64,000 nucleotides of DNA from NCBI GenBank assembly GCA_011109175.1, contig RDEW01000008.1, forward strand, positions 877,954 to 941,953, given 5' to 3'. Every line of letters starts with the position of its first letter. The stretch's first letter is position 1. The position numbers and the translations under genes are program-made. The stretch comes from Dicyema japonicum. Its lineage: Eukaryota; Dicyemida; Rhombozoa; Dicyemidae. The notes under the pieces were generated by a model that made no database searches, was not told where the DNA came from, and saw nothing but the letters and a program-made list of their open reading frames with translations. Positions 12,180 through 22,729 of the stretch are shown here, piece by piece.

Positions 12180-12300
12180 TAAATTAAGGCATCTGAATGG
12201 CCATGCTATTTCCCCTAACAATAGCCAACGAGATACGTTCTCGGAACCAACCAGTCTCTCGCGGATCCTTGGTCATTTTTTATTAAAATGAGTCGAATAC
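12180..12300 (-). repeat. RLE1 3' tail, inverted
   Basis: The minus strand reads FRERISLAIVRGNSMAI and then stop, matching the RLE1 C-terminus (ERISLAILRGNS at 24.77 kb). Confidence 0.65.
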
Positions 12301-12525
12301 ATTATCGGAAAGACTCTACAGTTAAACCTTATCGTCGATGTTATTCAAAAAATTAAGACCGGAAAAGATCCTTAAGTTGCATGTAAATAAATCATTTAAA
12401 AAAATGTCTTGGCAAAAATCGAGGATGTGATTCCTATTAATGATGATACAGAAGATATGAAATATCAATGTGAAAAATGCGAGACTTGTGAATTGTTCCA
12501 AAGACTGAGGGTAAAACCAAACTAA

Positions 12526-13260
12526 CTTACTCCTTGATCCTGACGCGTTTCAGCAGAACCTTCACCCAAGAAAAGTGACCAGGAAAAACTATTTTAAATT
12601 ATTTATAAGTTAAATATGAATTATTTAAAAAATTTAAAAAATGCAGTAAAAAATAATTATTTTTAAATAAATGTTTTTTTTAAATCAGCCGTATAGTTAT
12701 TTTAAAAAGTGAAATTATACGAAATTCTGATGGTTCATAAAATCAATAATCAACTGAGAAACATGCTATTTTTGACAATTTTCGACATCAGAGCTGCTAA
12801 TGTCAGTCAAGTCATTCAGCAATAGTCATTAAGAAATTACGTTATATTAGGGATTCTCCCTTCGAGTTGCTTTTTTCCAACCCACGTGGAGTAGGTGAAC
12901 AACTAATAAACGCATCGATCTGGGAATTTCAAAAATAATTATGGATTACTCACATTAAAAGAACTCATGGAAACTGAATCTCCTTTCAAATTGGATCATT
13001 ATCATTTTGACGTTGAGGCTTTAAGAATTCAGTCTTCAAAAACAAACAATTTTTGGAACCCAACACAAACAGTCACAACTAATCAAAGGGAGAACGTCTG
13101 CTTGTGTTAACCAAATCATTACAGGCTTTCGAAGAGAGGTGGTGCTCACTTACATTTTCGTCTCACGTCCTCTCGTCATCGACATCACTTCATTCTTTAG
13201 CAGGAAAGTTTTAATAATGGAATCTTCACCAGTGGATTTGGGAGAATGATGATTTTAATA
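12526..13260. other. No gene recognised
   Basis: AT-rich with no supported feature. Confidence 0.45.
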
Positions 13261-13261
13261 A

Positions 13262-14143
13262 TTCACTCGACGCTCGCAAACTGGCCATCTTGCAAATTAG
13301 CCAATCTTTAAATTGCCCACATTTGAAAATTTTTCTAAGAAAACATCCTATTCTCCTTCATTAATTGGTCATTTTTTAATTTAATTTTTACATCGATAAA
13401 AACAATAAATTATCTTTTACTGAAGAAGGACACTATTTTGAAAGATTCAAAAAATTATCAACCATATTTTAAAGCTCCACATAATCCAACGTTTCCCTAG
13501 CTTGAAGAGAAGTTAGTCATTTTATTGATAAGCATCTGCAGAAACCGATTTCAAGGTTACAAAAATTTTAAAGACTGTGTCTCAATTATGATTTGTTCAA
13601 ACATGAGCGCAACGTATAAGTTAAAACCAGTGATGATTGCAAAATTAAAAATGACCGAATGTTTTCTAAATTATGACTTTAGATGCTCTCCTACTATGCA
13701 TCTTTGATCCTCTCAAAGTTGAGGATTTTTTAAATATCGAATACACGGAAAATGAAACGTTTATTGAAAATGAATATTTTTAGAAGATTCAGAAAATAGT
13801 GAACAAGAATCTGAGAACATAAAACCTGTAACAAAATGGATATTTTAGGTAGATTAACTGCAATAGAGAGGGAGAGAGGGAACTCTTAGCTAATGTTGAG
13901 AATGAACACGAAGTTTTTCTAAATCTTGAATAAGAACAAAGCAAGTATTATTGAAGGAAAGAAAAAAACTGTTAGAAAATACATTTTATTTTAATAAAAT
14001 TTAAATACTTTTTTGTTCATTTGAGTATTTTTTAAATTCTTTGTTGATTGTTCTTCAAAATTATTGATTTTATTTTTTCAAATTGGGCACAAAATTCTAA
14101 GGAACCCAAAAAGGCCAATTTGCGATGGTCGGGTGTATAACTA
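13262..14143 (+). mobile_element. pogo/Tigger relic 2 with terminal inverted repeats
   Basis: The left end CACTCGACGCTCGCAAACTGG pairs (17 of 21) with the right end read in reverse, CACCCGACCATCGCAAATTGG, and similarity continues inward (GCCCACATTTG against GCCCAATTTG). Inside, the frame at 13525-13707 reads FKDCVSIMICSNMSATYKLK, which matches the transposase core segment of pogo elements. An acidic C-terminal stretch follows near 13730-13845, broken by frameshifts. At 0.9 kb this is an internally deleted copy. A TA target duplication is not clear. Confidence 0.55.
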
Positions 14144-14159
14144 AATTAACATCTCCTTA

Positions 14160-14330
14160 CTGGTTTGACGAATGACACCGTCATCAGTGATACTGCGCAA
14201 CAGAATTGTCTAGAAAGACTCACACGCAAACAAAAGAAAAATAGGAAGTTAAGAACATACCTTACCTTTCTTCCAACTATTAGTTAGCATAACTGTTCTT
14301 TTTTAATCAAAAAACGTGTTCTCATATTTA
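14160..14330 (+). repeat. SINE1 fragment
   Basis: GGTTTGACGAATGACACCGT, CATCAGTG and ATTGTCTAGAAAGACTCACA match the SINE1 body. The tail is eroded. Confidence 0.65.
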
Positions 14331-14549
14331 AGTATCATGGATCTGTGTAAGTGCTGCTATTAATTTTTTTATTTTTTCCAATTTTTATTAAAAATAAAAT
14401 AAAAATTGTAGTCAATTTAAAATTTTGCGAATTAAGAAGAATAGGATTTTTTTCTGGGAAATTTTTTTCTTCAAAATGTGGTCATTTGCGAGTTTCTGCA
14501 TTAAATAAAGTAAAAAATTCCACAAAAATACATGTGAATTTAAATTAAG

Positions 14550-15150
14550 TGAACCCTGATACTGTCCGAACCGGTGTTGCCATCAGACTTGGACTAAAGA
14601 TTTGCCAGACTCACAAGTTCCGCTGTGGTGGTACTGTCGACTGTTATGTCCACATCATTCCCTCTCACGTCGAAAAAGTACAGGACGATTCCCAAGACGT
14701 AGGGCGATAACGGTATCGTTAAGTGAGCCCTGGAGTCTGCTGGATACCCCTCCATGCTTGAACCTGTTGGCCTGGACAGAGGAGACGGAAAACGACCTGA
14801 CGGAGTCACAATTTTTCAATTCGATGAGGAAAAGCTTTTGGTATGGATTTCTACATGCGTCGACTCCTTTTGCCCATCAAATATTGTCGTACGTGGTAGA
14901 CATAATGTATGACGCGGATAAAACAATGAGGGCGAAGGAGAAAAATACAAAGCGCTACGCGGTTGATTCACGTTCTATCCCATCGTTGTTGAGACAACAG
15001 GAGGAATAAGCAGGAAATCTCTTCGTTTCTTAAAGAAACTTGGACGTCTAGCTACACTTAAAAGCCACGACACATGTGAGACTCAATTGCTTTTCCAGTT
15101 AATCTCTGTTGTGATCGCGAGAGGCAACTCAACGTCGATTATGTCAGTTA
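14550..15150 (+). pseudogene. RLE1-family LINE, endonuclease-domain copy (broken)
   Basis: It starts with VRTGVAIRLGLKICQTHKFR and RCGGTVDC (about 14562-14640), equivalent to the start of the nuclease zinc knuckle. After several frame changes it passes a His/Arg-rich piece and ends with a Leu/Gly-rich stretch (KKLGRLATLKSH near 15030-15070) and the usual tail ISVVIARGNSTSIM (about 15102-15143). The order matches the copies at 25425 (-) and 29880 (+), which share the same LQLIS tail subfamily. Confidence 0.65.
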
Positions 15151-15328
15151 TAAATTGGGTCTAAGGGTGGAAATTATTAAAACTTAACTAGAACCTGGAT
15201 GATTATTTAAAAACTGTAATATATAGGGTTTTCCGACCAATAACATCACTATCTCGATCGTAACTTTACTGACAATTATCTTCACATTGCCGCTATGCAG
15301 CTATGCCTGTGCGTCCTGAGGAATCAAC

Positions 15329-15391
15329 CTGTCCTGGACGAACAAACAGAAAATCAGCGACATTCTGTCCTGGACAAACAAACAGAAAATC
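15329..15391. repeat. Short direct repeat (2 x ~26 bp)
   Basis: CTGTCCTGGAC-AACAAACAGAAAATC occurs twice, 37 bp apart, with one base change. No function is apparent. Confidence 0.6.
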
Positions 15392-15884
15392 TACTATTAT
15401 TAATCTCGTGAAACTAGAAAAAATTCATCTCATCAGTTAAAGACTTTATCCGACAAAATGGGAAGGGATTTGCTGCCTTGTGAAGACAGTCCAACTCTCA
15501 ACAGTACACAACCATGACATGTCTTACGAGAAGGATATACATCACCCATCTCAAATTTCTATGCTCAAAATCATCCCTCCAAGGAGAAGCTGCGTTGGAT
15601 TCCAGAAGACGCAATCCTTAAAAATCTCTGTTCTGAAAATGGAGTTGAAACACGGTCTTATTCTTGATTGGTCGTAACGGGTGTTAAGGAGTTGACTGAA
15701 ACAGCAAACCTTCTCCTACTTACCATTTTCAATCAAAATGAGAATGTATTCAGTACATCAAAACCATATCTTCAAATAAAAGGCTTAAAACCACAATTAT
15801 GCTAATATCTGTGGTTCTCTATTATTTAATAGTAATTATTGACATAACTAGACTCATACATGAATGACACAATTAGGTAGCTTA

Positions 15885-16150
15885 GTGGTTAGATGTATAT
15901 TGTCGCAGTTGGATTGATTCACCAACTGGTTTCTTGGTCTAAGGTTTCTCTTCCTTCCTCTGTTCCTTATCTTTCTCCTAAAACTAAAGTGGTGCATGTG
16001 TTCCATCTGTCTTATGTGACGCCAGTGTCTGGATGACATGAAACAGGATAATTTGCTTCTCCCAATCCATTAGGATGTTCCAACAACTGCAGGGACCGGA
16101 TGTGTTCTTCACTTTCCGTAGGTTCTGGATAAACTTGTATGTGATATTGG
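15885..16150 (+). repeat. SINE2 copy with tRNA-like head
   Basis: GGTAGCTTAGTGGTTAG is a good RNA polymerase III A box, and GGATTGATTC about 30 bp on is a decayed B box. It runs into the SINE2 body (GTGACGCCAGTGTCTGG, GGATAATTTGCTTCTCCCA, CCAACAACTGCAGGG). It links the SINE2 body to a tRNA-derived promoter. Confidence 0.6.
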
Positions 16151-16860
16151 AAAGATTCCCAGAGTCTTAAATATGTTCATTAGCAAGAGAGCAAGAGACC
16201 TGTGCAATGGAACTGACGGGAATCTTCCAATAGGCGAAAGTGAGGACGAGGAAAGTAAACAGGACTGTCGGGGTAACTTTATCGACTACAAAGTCCTCGG
16301 CTAACATTAGGGAATGGAAACGTTCACTTAAGGTTTAATAATATTCAAAGTTAAGTAAATTAAAAAATCAAAGTTAGTAATTTAGCTTCTCCCAGATTCG
16401 TCAATTTCGACGGAGTTGATGATTTTGACGAACATGTCGTATCTACCGTTAAAGTTGGATTTACAGGTTGTCGTCTTTTGTCCTAAAATAAGTCACAACC
16501 ATACAAATTGAATTTATCCTGAGCCTGGACGAAGCTGAAATTTAAGAAAGCTAGTGTACCTATCAATGTTGACCCCACACGTGAAGTTACTCTGATCTTC
16601 GATTTCCTTCAATATTTTATCCTAAATTCACCCAAAAGTCTACAATCTGCTGTCTATCCATTGATTTGTCTAACTTTTCAAATATTTATATTGATGAAAC
16701 CGCAAATTGCATAATTGAACAGCTTTAAGTGATCTCAACAGTCTGGGACACTTATCAACGGATTACTCTTTAAATATAGTTTTGGTCTTTGTTTTGATTG
16801 GTGGAGGTTGGTCATTCATATTAAACTGTGATTAAGTCACTGCCGACAATTGGCTCATCG
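16151..16860. other. No gene recognised
   Basis: No supported coding frame or repeat. The last bases (16861-16868) are the left target duplication of the following hAT element. Confidence 0.45.
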
Positions 16861-16868
16861 GTCTAACT

Positions 16869-17786
16869 CAGTGTTTCCCAACCTGGGTTCCGCGAAATAT
16901 TCTAGGAGTTCCGCGAAGTTCAAAATTTTTTAAAATTCTTTTTTCAAAAGGATAATTTTTAAAACGAATTAAATTAATTTGCGCGTGTCTAAATTGAGTC
17001 TTGTGATAGTGCACATCTTAGGTTCGATCGTATCGAAAAGGTTACATTGCATTTGGTTTCACATGGACTGGGGACATTTATTGCCCTCTACCACTTTGTG
17101 TTGTTTGCGATGAAAAACTTGCTAATAGTGCTATGGCTCCAACGAAACTTTGACGTCATTTCTCCATTAAGCACCCTGAACTTTCAAAGAAAAAAAGAAT
17201 ATTTTAACGGAAATTGGACCAGAATAAAGTTCAAGCATCCCGTTTCACAAAAAATTCAAAATAAATGAAAAAGCACTGCATGCTAGTTCCCTCATGTGCA
17301 AGAAAGAAATTTTAAAGAAATTGTTTCACAAATTGTAGACAATTTGGAGTCACTATTGTACGAATAATTATTTTCCATCCATATCAGTGAACTCTATGAT
17401 TGGGTGAGGAATTCTTTGCTGATTATGAAATAAATGGAAACGAGCTATCATTAAGAGAGGAATAAGAACTTGCGTTTATTTCAAGTTTAAAACGGAATGA
17501 TATTGATTCGTTTGGCTGATTGTCAAAAAATCTTATTCTGGCCAACAAAGCTTTAAGAGTTTGGTCCAGTTTTCAACGACTTATCTCTGTGAAAGTGGAT
17601 TTTCTGGATTAACAAATATAAAGCATAAAAAACGCGCGAACCTACTGTATGTGGAAAAAAGTTTATCTCTTTCAAAGAGAAGGCCAAATATTACAGAGCT
17701 ATGCAAGTAAAAACTATATAAGGGTTCCGTATAAAATAAAAAATGTAGATAAGGTTTCGTGCTCTCAAAAAGGTTGGGAACCACTG
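16869..17786 (+). mobile_element. Deleted ZBED-type hAT transposon
   Basis: Both ends are visible: CAGTGTTTCCCAACCTGG at the left and AGGTTGGGAACCACTG at the right. They are flanked by a perfect 8-bp duplication GTCTAACT (16861-16868 and 17787-17794). Inside are remnants of a BED zinc finger (about 17045-17200, frame-broken; compare the copy at 40.9 kb) and, further on, the hAT dimerisation segment QFSTTYLCESGFSGL (about 17567-17615) with NIKHKKRANL. The central catalytic part is missing, so at 918 bp it is a non-autonomous deletion derivative. A second, 5'-truncated copy lies at 40874-42080. Confidence 0.85.
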
Positions 17787-17794
17787 GTCTAACT

Positions 17795-18360
17795 GGTAGA
17801 GTCTTAGAGTTCATTGGTCTGACGGTGGAGCCTGGTTAAACTAGTTGATCCCCAAAGCTCATTGGCCAGAGAAGTAGAGGTTGTATAGCTTATTGGTCAA
17901 ATTAGTGAATCCAACAGAGCTTGTTAGTCAAGATAGTAGAGCCTGTCGAGTTTATAGGTCAAATTAGTAGAGTTGGTCGCTAAATATAGTAGAGGCTGCA
18001 GAATTTATGAGTCAACTTGGTAGAGCCAGTAGAACCTATTTGTCATATTACTAGAGTCGGTAGAGCTAATATATCAAATTGGTAGTCATAGTTCTCATAA
18101 CTAATATTGATATTTTTTATGAGCCAAGCTAGTAATCAAATTAGTAGACTCAGCAGTTTTTATCGCCAAACTGGTAGAGACTGTTGGCTATTAACCCTTA
18201 TTGCCAAGGTAGTGAAGACTATTGGTTGAAACCCTTTGTATAACCCAAACTAGTGCACAAAATCATAAAGTCAGATGTTCTTGTTAAATTTTTAATCAGA
18301 TTGGTAGAGTCAGTAGTTGTTATATGCCAAAGTAGTAGGGACTCTACTATTGACCCTTGA
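17795..18360. repeat. Degenerate minisatellite
   Basis: A loosely repeated unit of about 30-45 bp built on TTGGTCAAATTAGTAGAGTC and GGTAGAGCTTATTGGTC. Units diverge strongly and the period drifts. The hAT target duplication GTCTAACT is itself a word of this unit, so the hAT landed in or at the edge of the array. Confidence 0.65.
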
Positions 18361-18648
18361 GTAAATTTCTTATAAGGAATTTACGTTTTCATACTCAAAA
18401 TTTTTCTAATACGCATATTTATGAAACTTGCTTTAAATAGTGCTGATGTTGTTCAATTTCTGGGTTAACATGAGCTTGAAGTGAAAGATATATTTATTCA
18501 GACTTTTGAATGAATTGTGGTTTTGGTTTAATTTGCAAAAAATAAACAATAACAATTATTATTTATAATTATTATTCTGACCATGGCATGTTAATTAATA
18601 TTTTCATGCCGATTAGCACGTTTCTTTGATAATTTAAACTTGAATAAT

Positions 18649-19080
18649 CTTACACCAGGTAGCATAGTGGTTATTAGCTTGGGGATATCATCAATCAAAT
18701 CTCTCTACCAGGACCACCAATGATACTAAGGGACTTGTGGGAGCGCCCAGCACTAACCGCTGGACACATGATTGCAGACGATTTCCTACATGTTAGTGAT
18801 GTCGGGCAACTAACTAAAATGTGGTTACTGCAGTCCCACGTGTTGCAATTAGGAGTAGAATTGATTCCACCCCACTACCTACTTGATCGAAAGACTCCAT
18901 TCTGGCCTATGCTTTCATAAAATTTTAAGAGGCGTCAGTTGATCCACCTGTCTCGAGACGCCAGATCCTTGGTCAATATTCCAAAGGTTATATTTTCTCC
19001 GTATTCCACTGGAAGGGTTCCACAATTTTTTTCACAACTTGTTTGGAAAGATGAGTGTGCTCCAACTATGGGAACTTAAT
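18649..19080 (+). repeat. Degraded SINE2-like copy with tRNA-like head
   Basis: GGTAGCATAGTGGTTATTAG is an A-box-like word. About 285 bp downstream GCGTCAGTTGATCCACCTGT matches the SINE2 body, followed by remnants up to about 19050. The 200 bp between are not SINE2-like, so the copy is rearranged or interrupted. Confidence 0.4.
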
Positions 19081-19589
19081 ACACACGGGATTATTAAATA
19101 AATATAAAATACCAAACTTGGTCAAGCGGTGAATTGGTCCCAAGGTTTAGTAGGGACCTCGATATCTTAATGTAATGAATCCTTCCATTTCTTCTCTCGT
19201 GAAATGATGAATTCAATTGGGTACATTCGTCTGACAAATAATGGAGGATATTTGACAAATCTGGTTAAGGAAAACAAAAAAATTATTGGAATATCGATTC
19301 TTATTATTTATTATGATATAATTTTTGTGGTGATAAACACTCTTGTTTCTGCGGACCATAGTGGAACATTACCTTATGACCTACCTAGGAATGAACTCAA
19401 TACTACATACTCATTGGTCAATGGAGTACGATGAGCTTGACTACCATCTATGAAGTAACCAGAATCGAGGGAGATAATTGTTTTCTCAATAACAATGAGG
19501 ATGAAAATTTTCACAGGTCACGAGTTAAAGTAATCGAAAACGCTAAATAATTTAATTAATAATTTATGTTTAATAATTTACACTTTGAG

Positions 19590-20540
19590 GGTTTTCGGCT
19601 AAATTTCAATGGTTATAGTTAATGTTTTGGGTTCTTAGTTAGGGTCAGTGTTAAGGGTTTTAAGGGTTATGGTTAATGTTTAGATATTTTCGATTTGCCG
19701 CGTGGCGCCATGTGGTGCTGCGTGGTTAATTGGTTTAATTTTTCTGCTTGCTTGTCTGTTCCTCCTCTCTTTTCCTAATAGAGTGGCGTCATGTGATCCA
19801 CCTGTCTAGGTGACGCCCAGTGCCAGGCCGGCACGAAAAAGGATCATTTGCTCTCCCCACTCCACTGAAGGGGTTTCCACAACTGCATGTAATGGACGTC
19901 TTACCCTTTATGTTGATTCCGGATGGACTCTGTTTCTGTAGAAGTGAAAACTGGATACACTTAATTAGTTGTTTACTTTAACTTCTTTCTCGGTGTATCC
20001 GGGGTTAATAAATAAATAGGGTTTTTAGTTAGGGTCAGTGTTAAGGGTTTTAAGGGTTATGGTTAATGTTTAGGGTTTTAAGTTAGGGTCAGTGTTAAGG
20101 GTTTTAGGGGTTATGGTTAATGTTTAGGGTTTTAGTTAAGGTCAGTGTTAAGGGTTTAAGGTTATGGTTAATATTTAGGGATTTTAGTTAGGGTCAGTGT
20201 TAAGGGTTATGGTTAATGTTTAGGGATTTTAGTTAGGGTCAGTGTTAAGGGTTTTAAGGGTTATGGTTAATATTTAGGGTTCTCAGTTAGGGTCAGTGTT
20301 AAGGGTTTTAAGGGTTATGGTTAATGTTTAGGGATTTTAGTTAGGGTCAGTGTTAAGGGTTTTAGAGGTTATGGTTAATGTTTAGGGATTTTAGTTAGGG
20401 TCAGTGTTAAGGGGTATGGTTAATGTTTAGGGTTTTTAGTTAGGGTCAGTGTTTAGGGTTTTTGGTTTGGGTTAGTGTTTAGCAGTTTTGGTTAGGATTT
20501 AAGTGTTTTTGGTTAGGGTTAGTAGTTAGAGTTAAATTTT
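19590..20540 (+). repeat. TTAGGG-rich minisatellite with SINE inside
   Basis: Units of about 53-60 bp follow the pattern TTAGTTAGGGTCAGTG, TTAAGGGTTTTAAGGG, TTATGGTTAATGTTTAGGG. At least nine units lie after 20018 and at least one before 19690. The array is cut by a SINE2 (19695-20017). The words TTAGGG and TTAAGGG recall telomeric repeat, but the unit is long and imperfect, so it is an internal minisatellite rather than a telomere. Confidence 0.8.
19695..20017 (+). repeat. SINE2 copy (full-length type)
   Basis: It begins GCCGCGTGGCGCCATGTGGT and contains GAGTGGCGTCATGTGATCC, CACGAAAAAGGATCATTTGC, GGACTCTGTTTCTGTAG and GATACACTTAATTAG. It ends TCGGTGTATCCGGGGTTAAT plus AAATAAA. The inverted copy at 33470-33790 has the same limits, which defines the unit at about 320 bp. 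No clear Pol III boxes are seen in this head. Confidence 0.8.
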
Positions 20541-20950
20541 CTTGTATATGGATAAAAAACAAGGCTTAAATTTAATATTTTTGGTTAAAGCTATGCTTTT
20601 GTCATTTTAGTAGTCATTTAAATAATTAGATTTTATCTATTTTATATTTTTTAAACAAAATAAAATTTATTTTTAGCATGAGGATACTGTTACTTTGTCA
20701 CATTTGGTGGTTAATTTTTTAATTGGATCTCTCAATTTTTGCATTCTACAGAATTTTTAATATCAGAGGTAAACTTATTGGGTATATTTAAGTTGATTCT
20801 GCTATAGAAAATTTTGCATTTTATTAGCCTCGACCATGTGTGGGCCGGGACATATTATAATATCATAAATTCTATCAATCATATTTACAAAAAATTAAAT
20901 TTTTAAATAGAACGCCATTTTTTGTTTGTTTCTTGTGTTTGATTTTTTCT
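20541..20950. other. No gene recognised
   Basis: AT-rich; nothing supported. Confidence 0.45.
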
Positions 20951-20954
20951 GCAA

Positions 20955-21045
20955 AGCCATATCAGCTATGGCTCCGTTTAGGCAGAACACACACTTTATT
21001 TAAGTAAAGAAAGTTATTATAACTAATCGTAGAGGGAGAACCAAA
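20955..21045 (-). repeat. SINE1 tail fragment
   Basis: Read in reverse it contains CTTTACTTAAATAAAGTGTG and TGTTCTGCCTAAACGGAGCC, the 3' part of SINE1. Confidence 0.65.
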
Positions 21046-21094
21046 AAACTCTCTTCACTTCTTTTTGTTTTCTTTTTCTTGCGTGTATGTCCTT

Positions 21095-21170
21095 TACAGA
21101 CGATCCGGTTCCGCAGTTAGTACTCCGGGGAACTCGTTCGCGATCCACGCAACCGGCTTCCTCAACTAAC
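21095..21170 (+). repeat. RLE1 3' tail fragment
   Basis: The plus frame reads GNSFAIHATGFLN and stop, the same terminus as the minus copies at 905 and 61500. Confidence 0.6.
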
Positions 21171-21289
21171 ATTGTTTTTTTGTTAAATATTTGTCTTTAA
21201 AAAAATAATTAATTTAAAAAAAGAGCTATACGTGAAAAACGACTGTTACTCGGAGAGACTCTGAACCGCTTGTGTCTACTTGACATGCA

Positions 21290-22027
21290 TACTTCATTAT
21301 TCCTTCAGATAAACAGTCTCAACGTACAGAGGCTTGCATATGTCCTGAGGACTGCTCCCTATTTCACCCTGTGTGACTAACTCGCACAGATTATCGAGAT
21401 ATTCCGTCGACAGCGGAACGTATCTTCAACGTCCTGGTTTTAAGGATTACTCATGGAAGCAAGCCACGCTGTCAGTGAGACTCGGAGGACTTAAAATTCT
21501 TAACCCTGTGGACCTTTCTCTCCCTTCATACCTATCATCGCTAGTGGCCTTTAACTTTTACACTCTCTACCTGAATTCTCTATTGACAAAGACTCCGGCC
21601 ATGCTCGTGAGGCCTGAAGCCGCACTTATCAGCTTTCTCTACCTTCTTCGATCTCTTAGCGGGGCTTTGACGATGCAATATGCTGGAATTCTTTCAAAGA
21701 TCATATAGCCAACATTGCCGTACCTGTTTGTTGCCGGAGGCGTCTTCCAAGAGCGGTGCCTGGCTCAACGCCATTCCCAATGGAGTTCTGTGTACCTTCC
21801 TGGATGATGAATGCGTTTGTATTGGGATCTCATTGCGACTAAGATTAAAAGTCTGTATTCCACATCTGTACCGATGCGGAGACCAGATCGACTGTTCTGG
21901 CCTACACCATCTCTCCTGCAGGAAGAGTGCAGGCAGATTTCCCAGACACATGGCCTTGAACGAAGTCGTTAGGCGAGCTTTGGACACCCCTCCATGCTCG
22001 AACTAGTCGGTCTATGCAGGCGGACGG
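21290..22027 (+). pseudogene. RLE1-family LINE, left part (split by MULE)
   Basis: Two overlapping frames carry the post-RT and zinc-knuckle part of RLE1. The first has SVRLGGLKILNPVDLSLPSY (about 21471-21530). The second has EASSKSGAWLNAIP, LDDECVCIGISLRLRLKVC (about 21735-21860), then HHLSCRKSAGRFPRHMALNE and VVRRAL. In the third frame it runs on to MLELVGLCRR at 22023, where it stops abruptly at the MULE. The reading resumes as RDGKR beyond 24445. It is one of the better-preserved RLE1 copies, but frameshifts make it dead. Confidence 0.75.
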
Positions 22028-22149
22028 TTCCCATTCAAAATGGCCTCTTTCAAAATGGCCTCCATTCAAAATTGGCCTCCATTCAAAATGCCTCCATTCA
22101 AAAACGGCCTCCATTCAAACGGCCTCCATTCAAAATGCCTCCAATTAAA

Positions 22150-22670
22150 TTTTCTCAGGTTTTGGATAAGTTCATCAATAGACATCACGAGATATTTTAC
22201 CAAGGTCTCGACATCTTTAGGTAAAAAAAAGTCATCTTTTTAAATCTTATAAAAATTGATTTTAAACAGGTCCTATGGGTAAGTGGAACATTTTACCAAG
22301 GTCCTCGGACATCTTTAGGTAAAAAAAGTCATCTTTTAAATCTTATAAAAATTGATTTTAACAGGTCCTATGGGTAAGTGGAACATTTACCAAGGTCCTC
22401 GACATCTTTAGGTAAAAAAAGTCATCTTTTTAAATCTTATAAAAATTGATTTTAACAGGTCCTATGGGTAAGTGGAACATTTTACCAAAGGTCCTCGACA
22501 TCTTTAGGTGAAAAAGTCATCTTTTTAAATCTTATAAAAATTGATTTTAAACAGGTCCTATGGGTAAGTGGAACATTTTACCAAGGTCCTCGACATCTTT
22601 AGGTAAAAAAAGTCATCTTTTTAAATCTTATAAAAATTGATTTTAACAGGTCCTATGGTAAGTGGAACAG
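22150..22670 (+). repeat. MULE left arm, tandem ~97-bp repeats
   Basis: About five direct units, each with CATCTTTAGGTAAAAAAAGT, CTTATAAAAATTGATTTTAA, ACAGGTCCTATGGGTAAGTG and GAACATTTTACCAAGGTCCT. Units differ mainly in homopolymer length. Confidence 0.85.
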
Positions 22671-22729
22671 TTTTACAAATCTATCGTTAATTTTAAATCA
22701 CATTTAACCTATTTATATCTTCATTATTT

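Larger units (their letters stand above)
10815..12525 (+). pseudogene. pogo/Tigger-type transposase relic 1
   Basis: Scattered frames follow the order of a pogo/CENP-B-like transposase. A helix-turn-helix/CENPB-type segment comes first (LVEWMKL, then GEKLGINDFEVSKGYTD in a shifted frame, about 11235-11370). Then comes KMDETRLFF (about 11468-11495), the first catalytic Asp. ALCANETGTMK follows (about 11728-11760), and MDAGIIKNFKHYYRK (about 12012-12057) carries the third acidic residue region. Upstream, 10830-10990 has repeated AATCCGAA-type words that resemble Tigger ends. Two RLE1 tails sit inside, in opposite orientations (11515-11620 and 12180-12300). It is heavily broken. Confidence 0.65.

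Noticed and set aside
19590-20540. Telomere or subtelomere
   Set aside because: TTAGGG words are present, but the unit is 53-60 bp, imperfect and interrupted by a SINE, with unique sequence on both sides.
21902-22114. Proteins from open frames through the MULE arms (also 24256-24648 -)
   Set aside because: These frames read through short tandem repeats and give repetitive FKMASIQNG-type peptides; they are by-products of the repeat.
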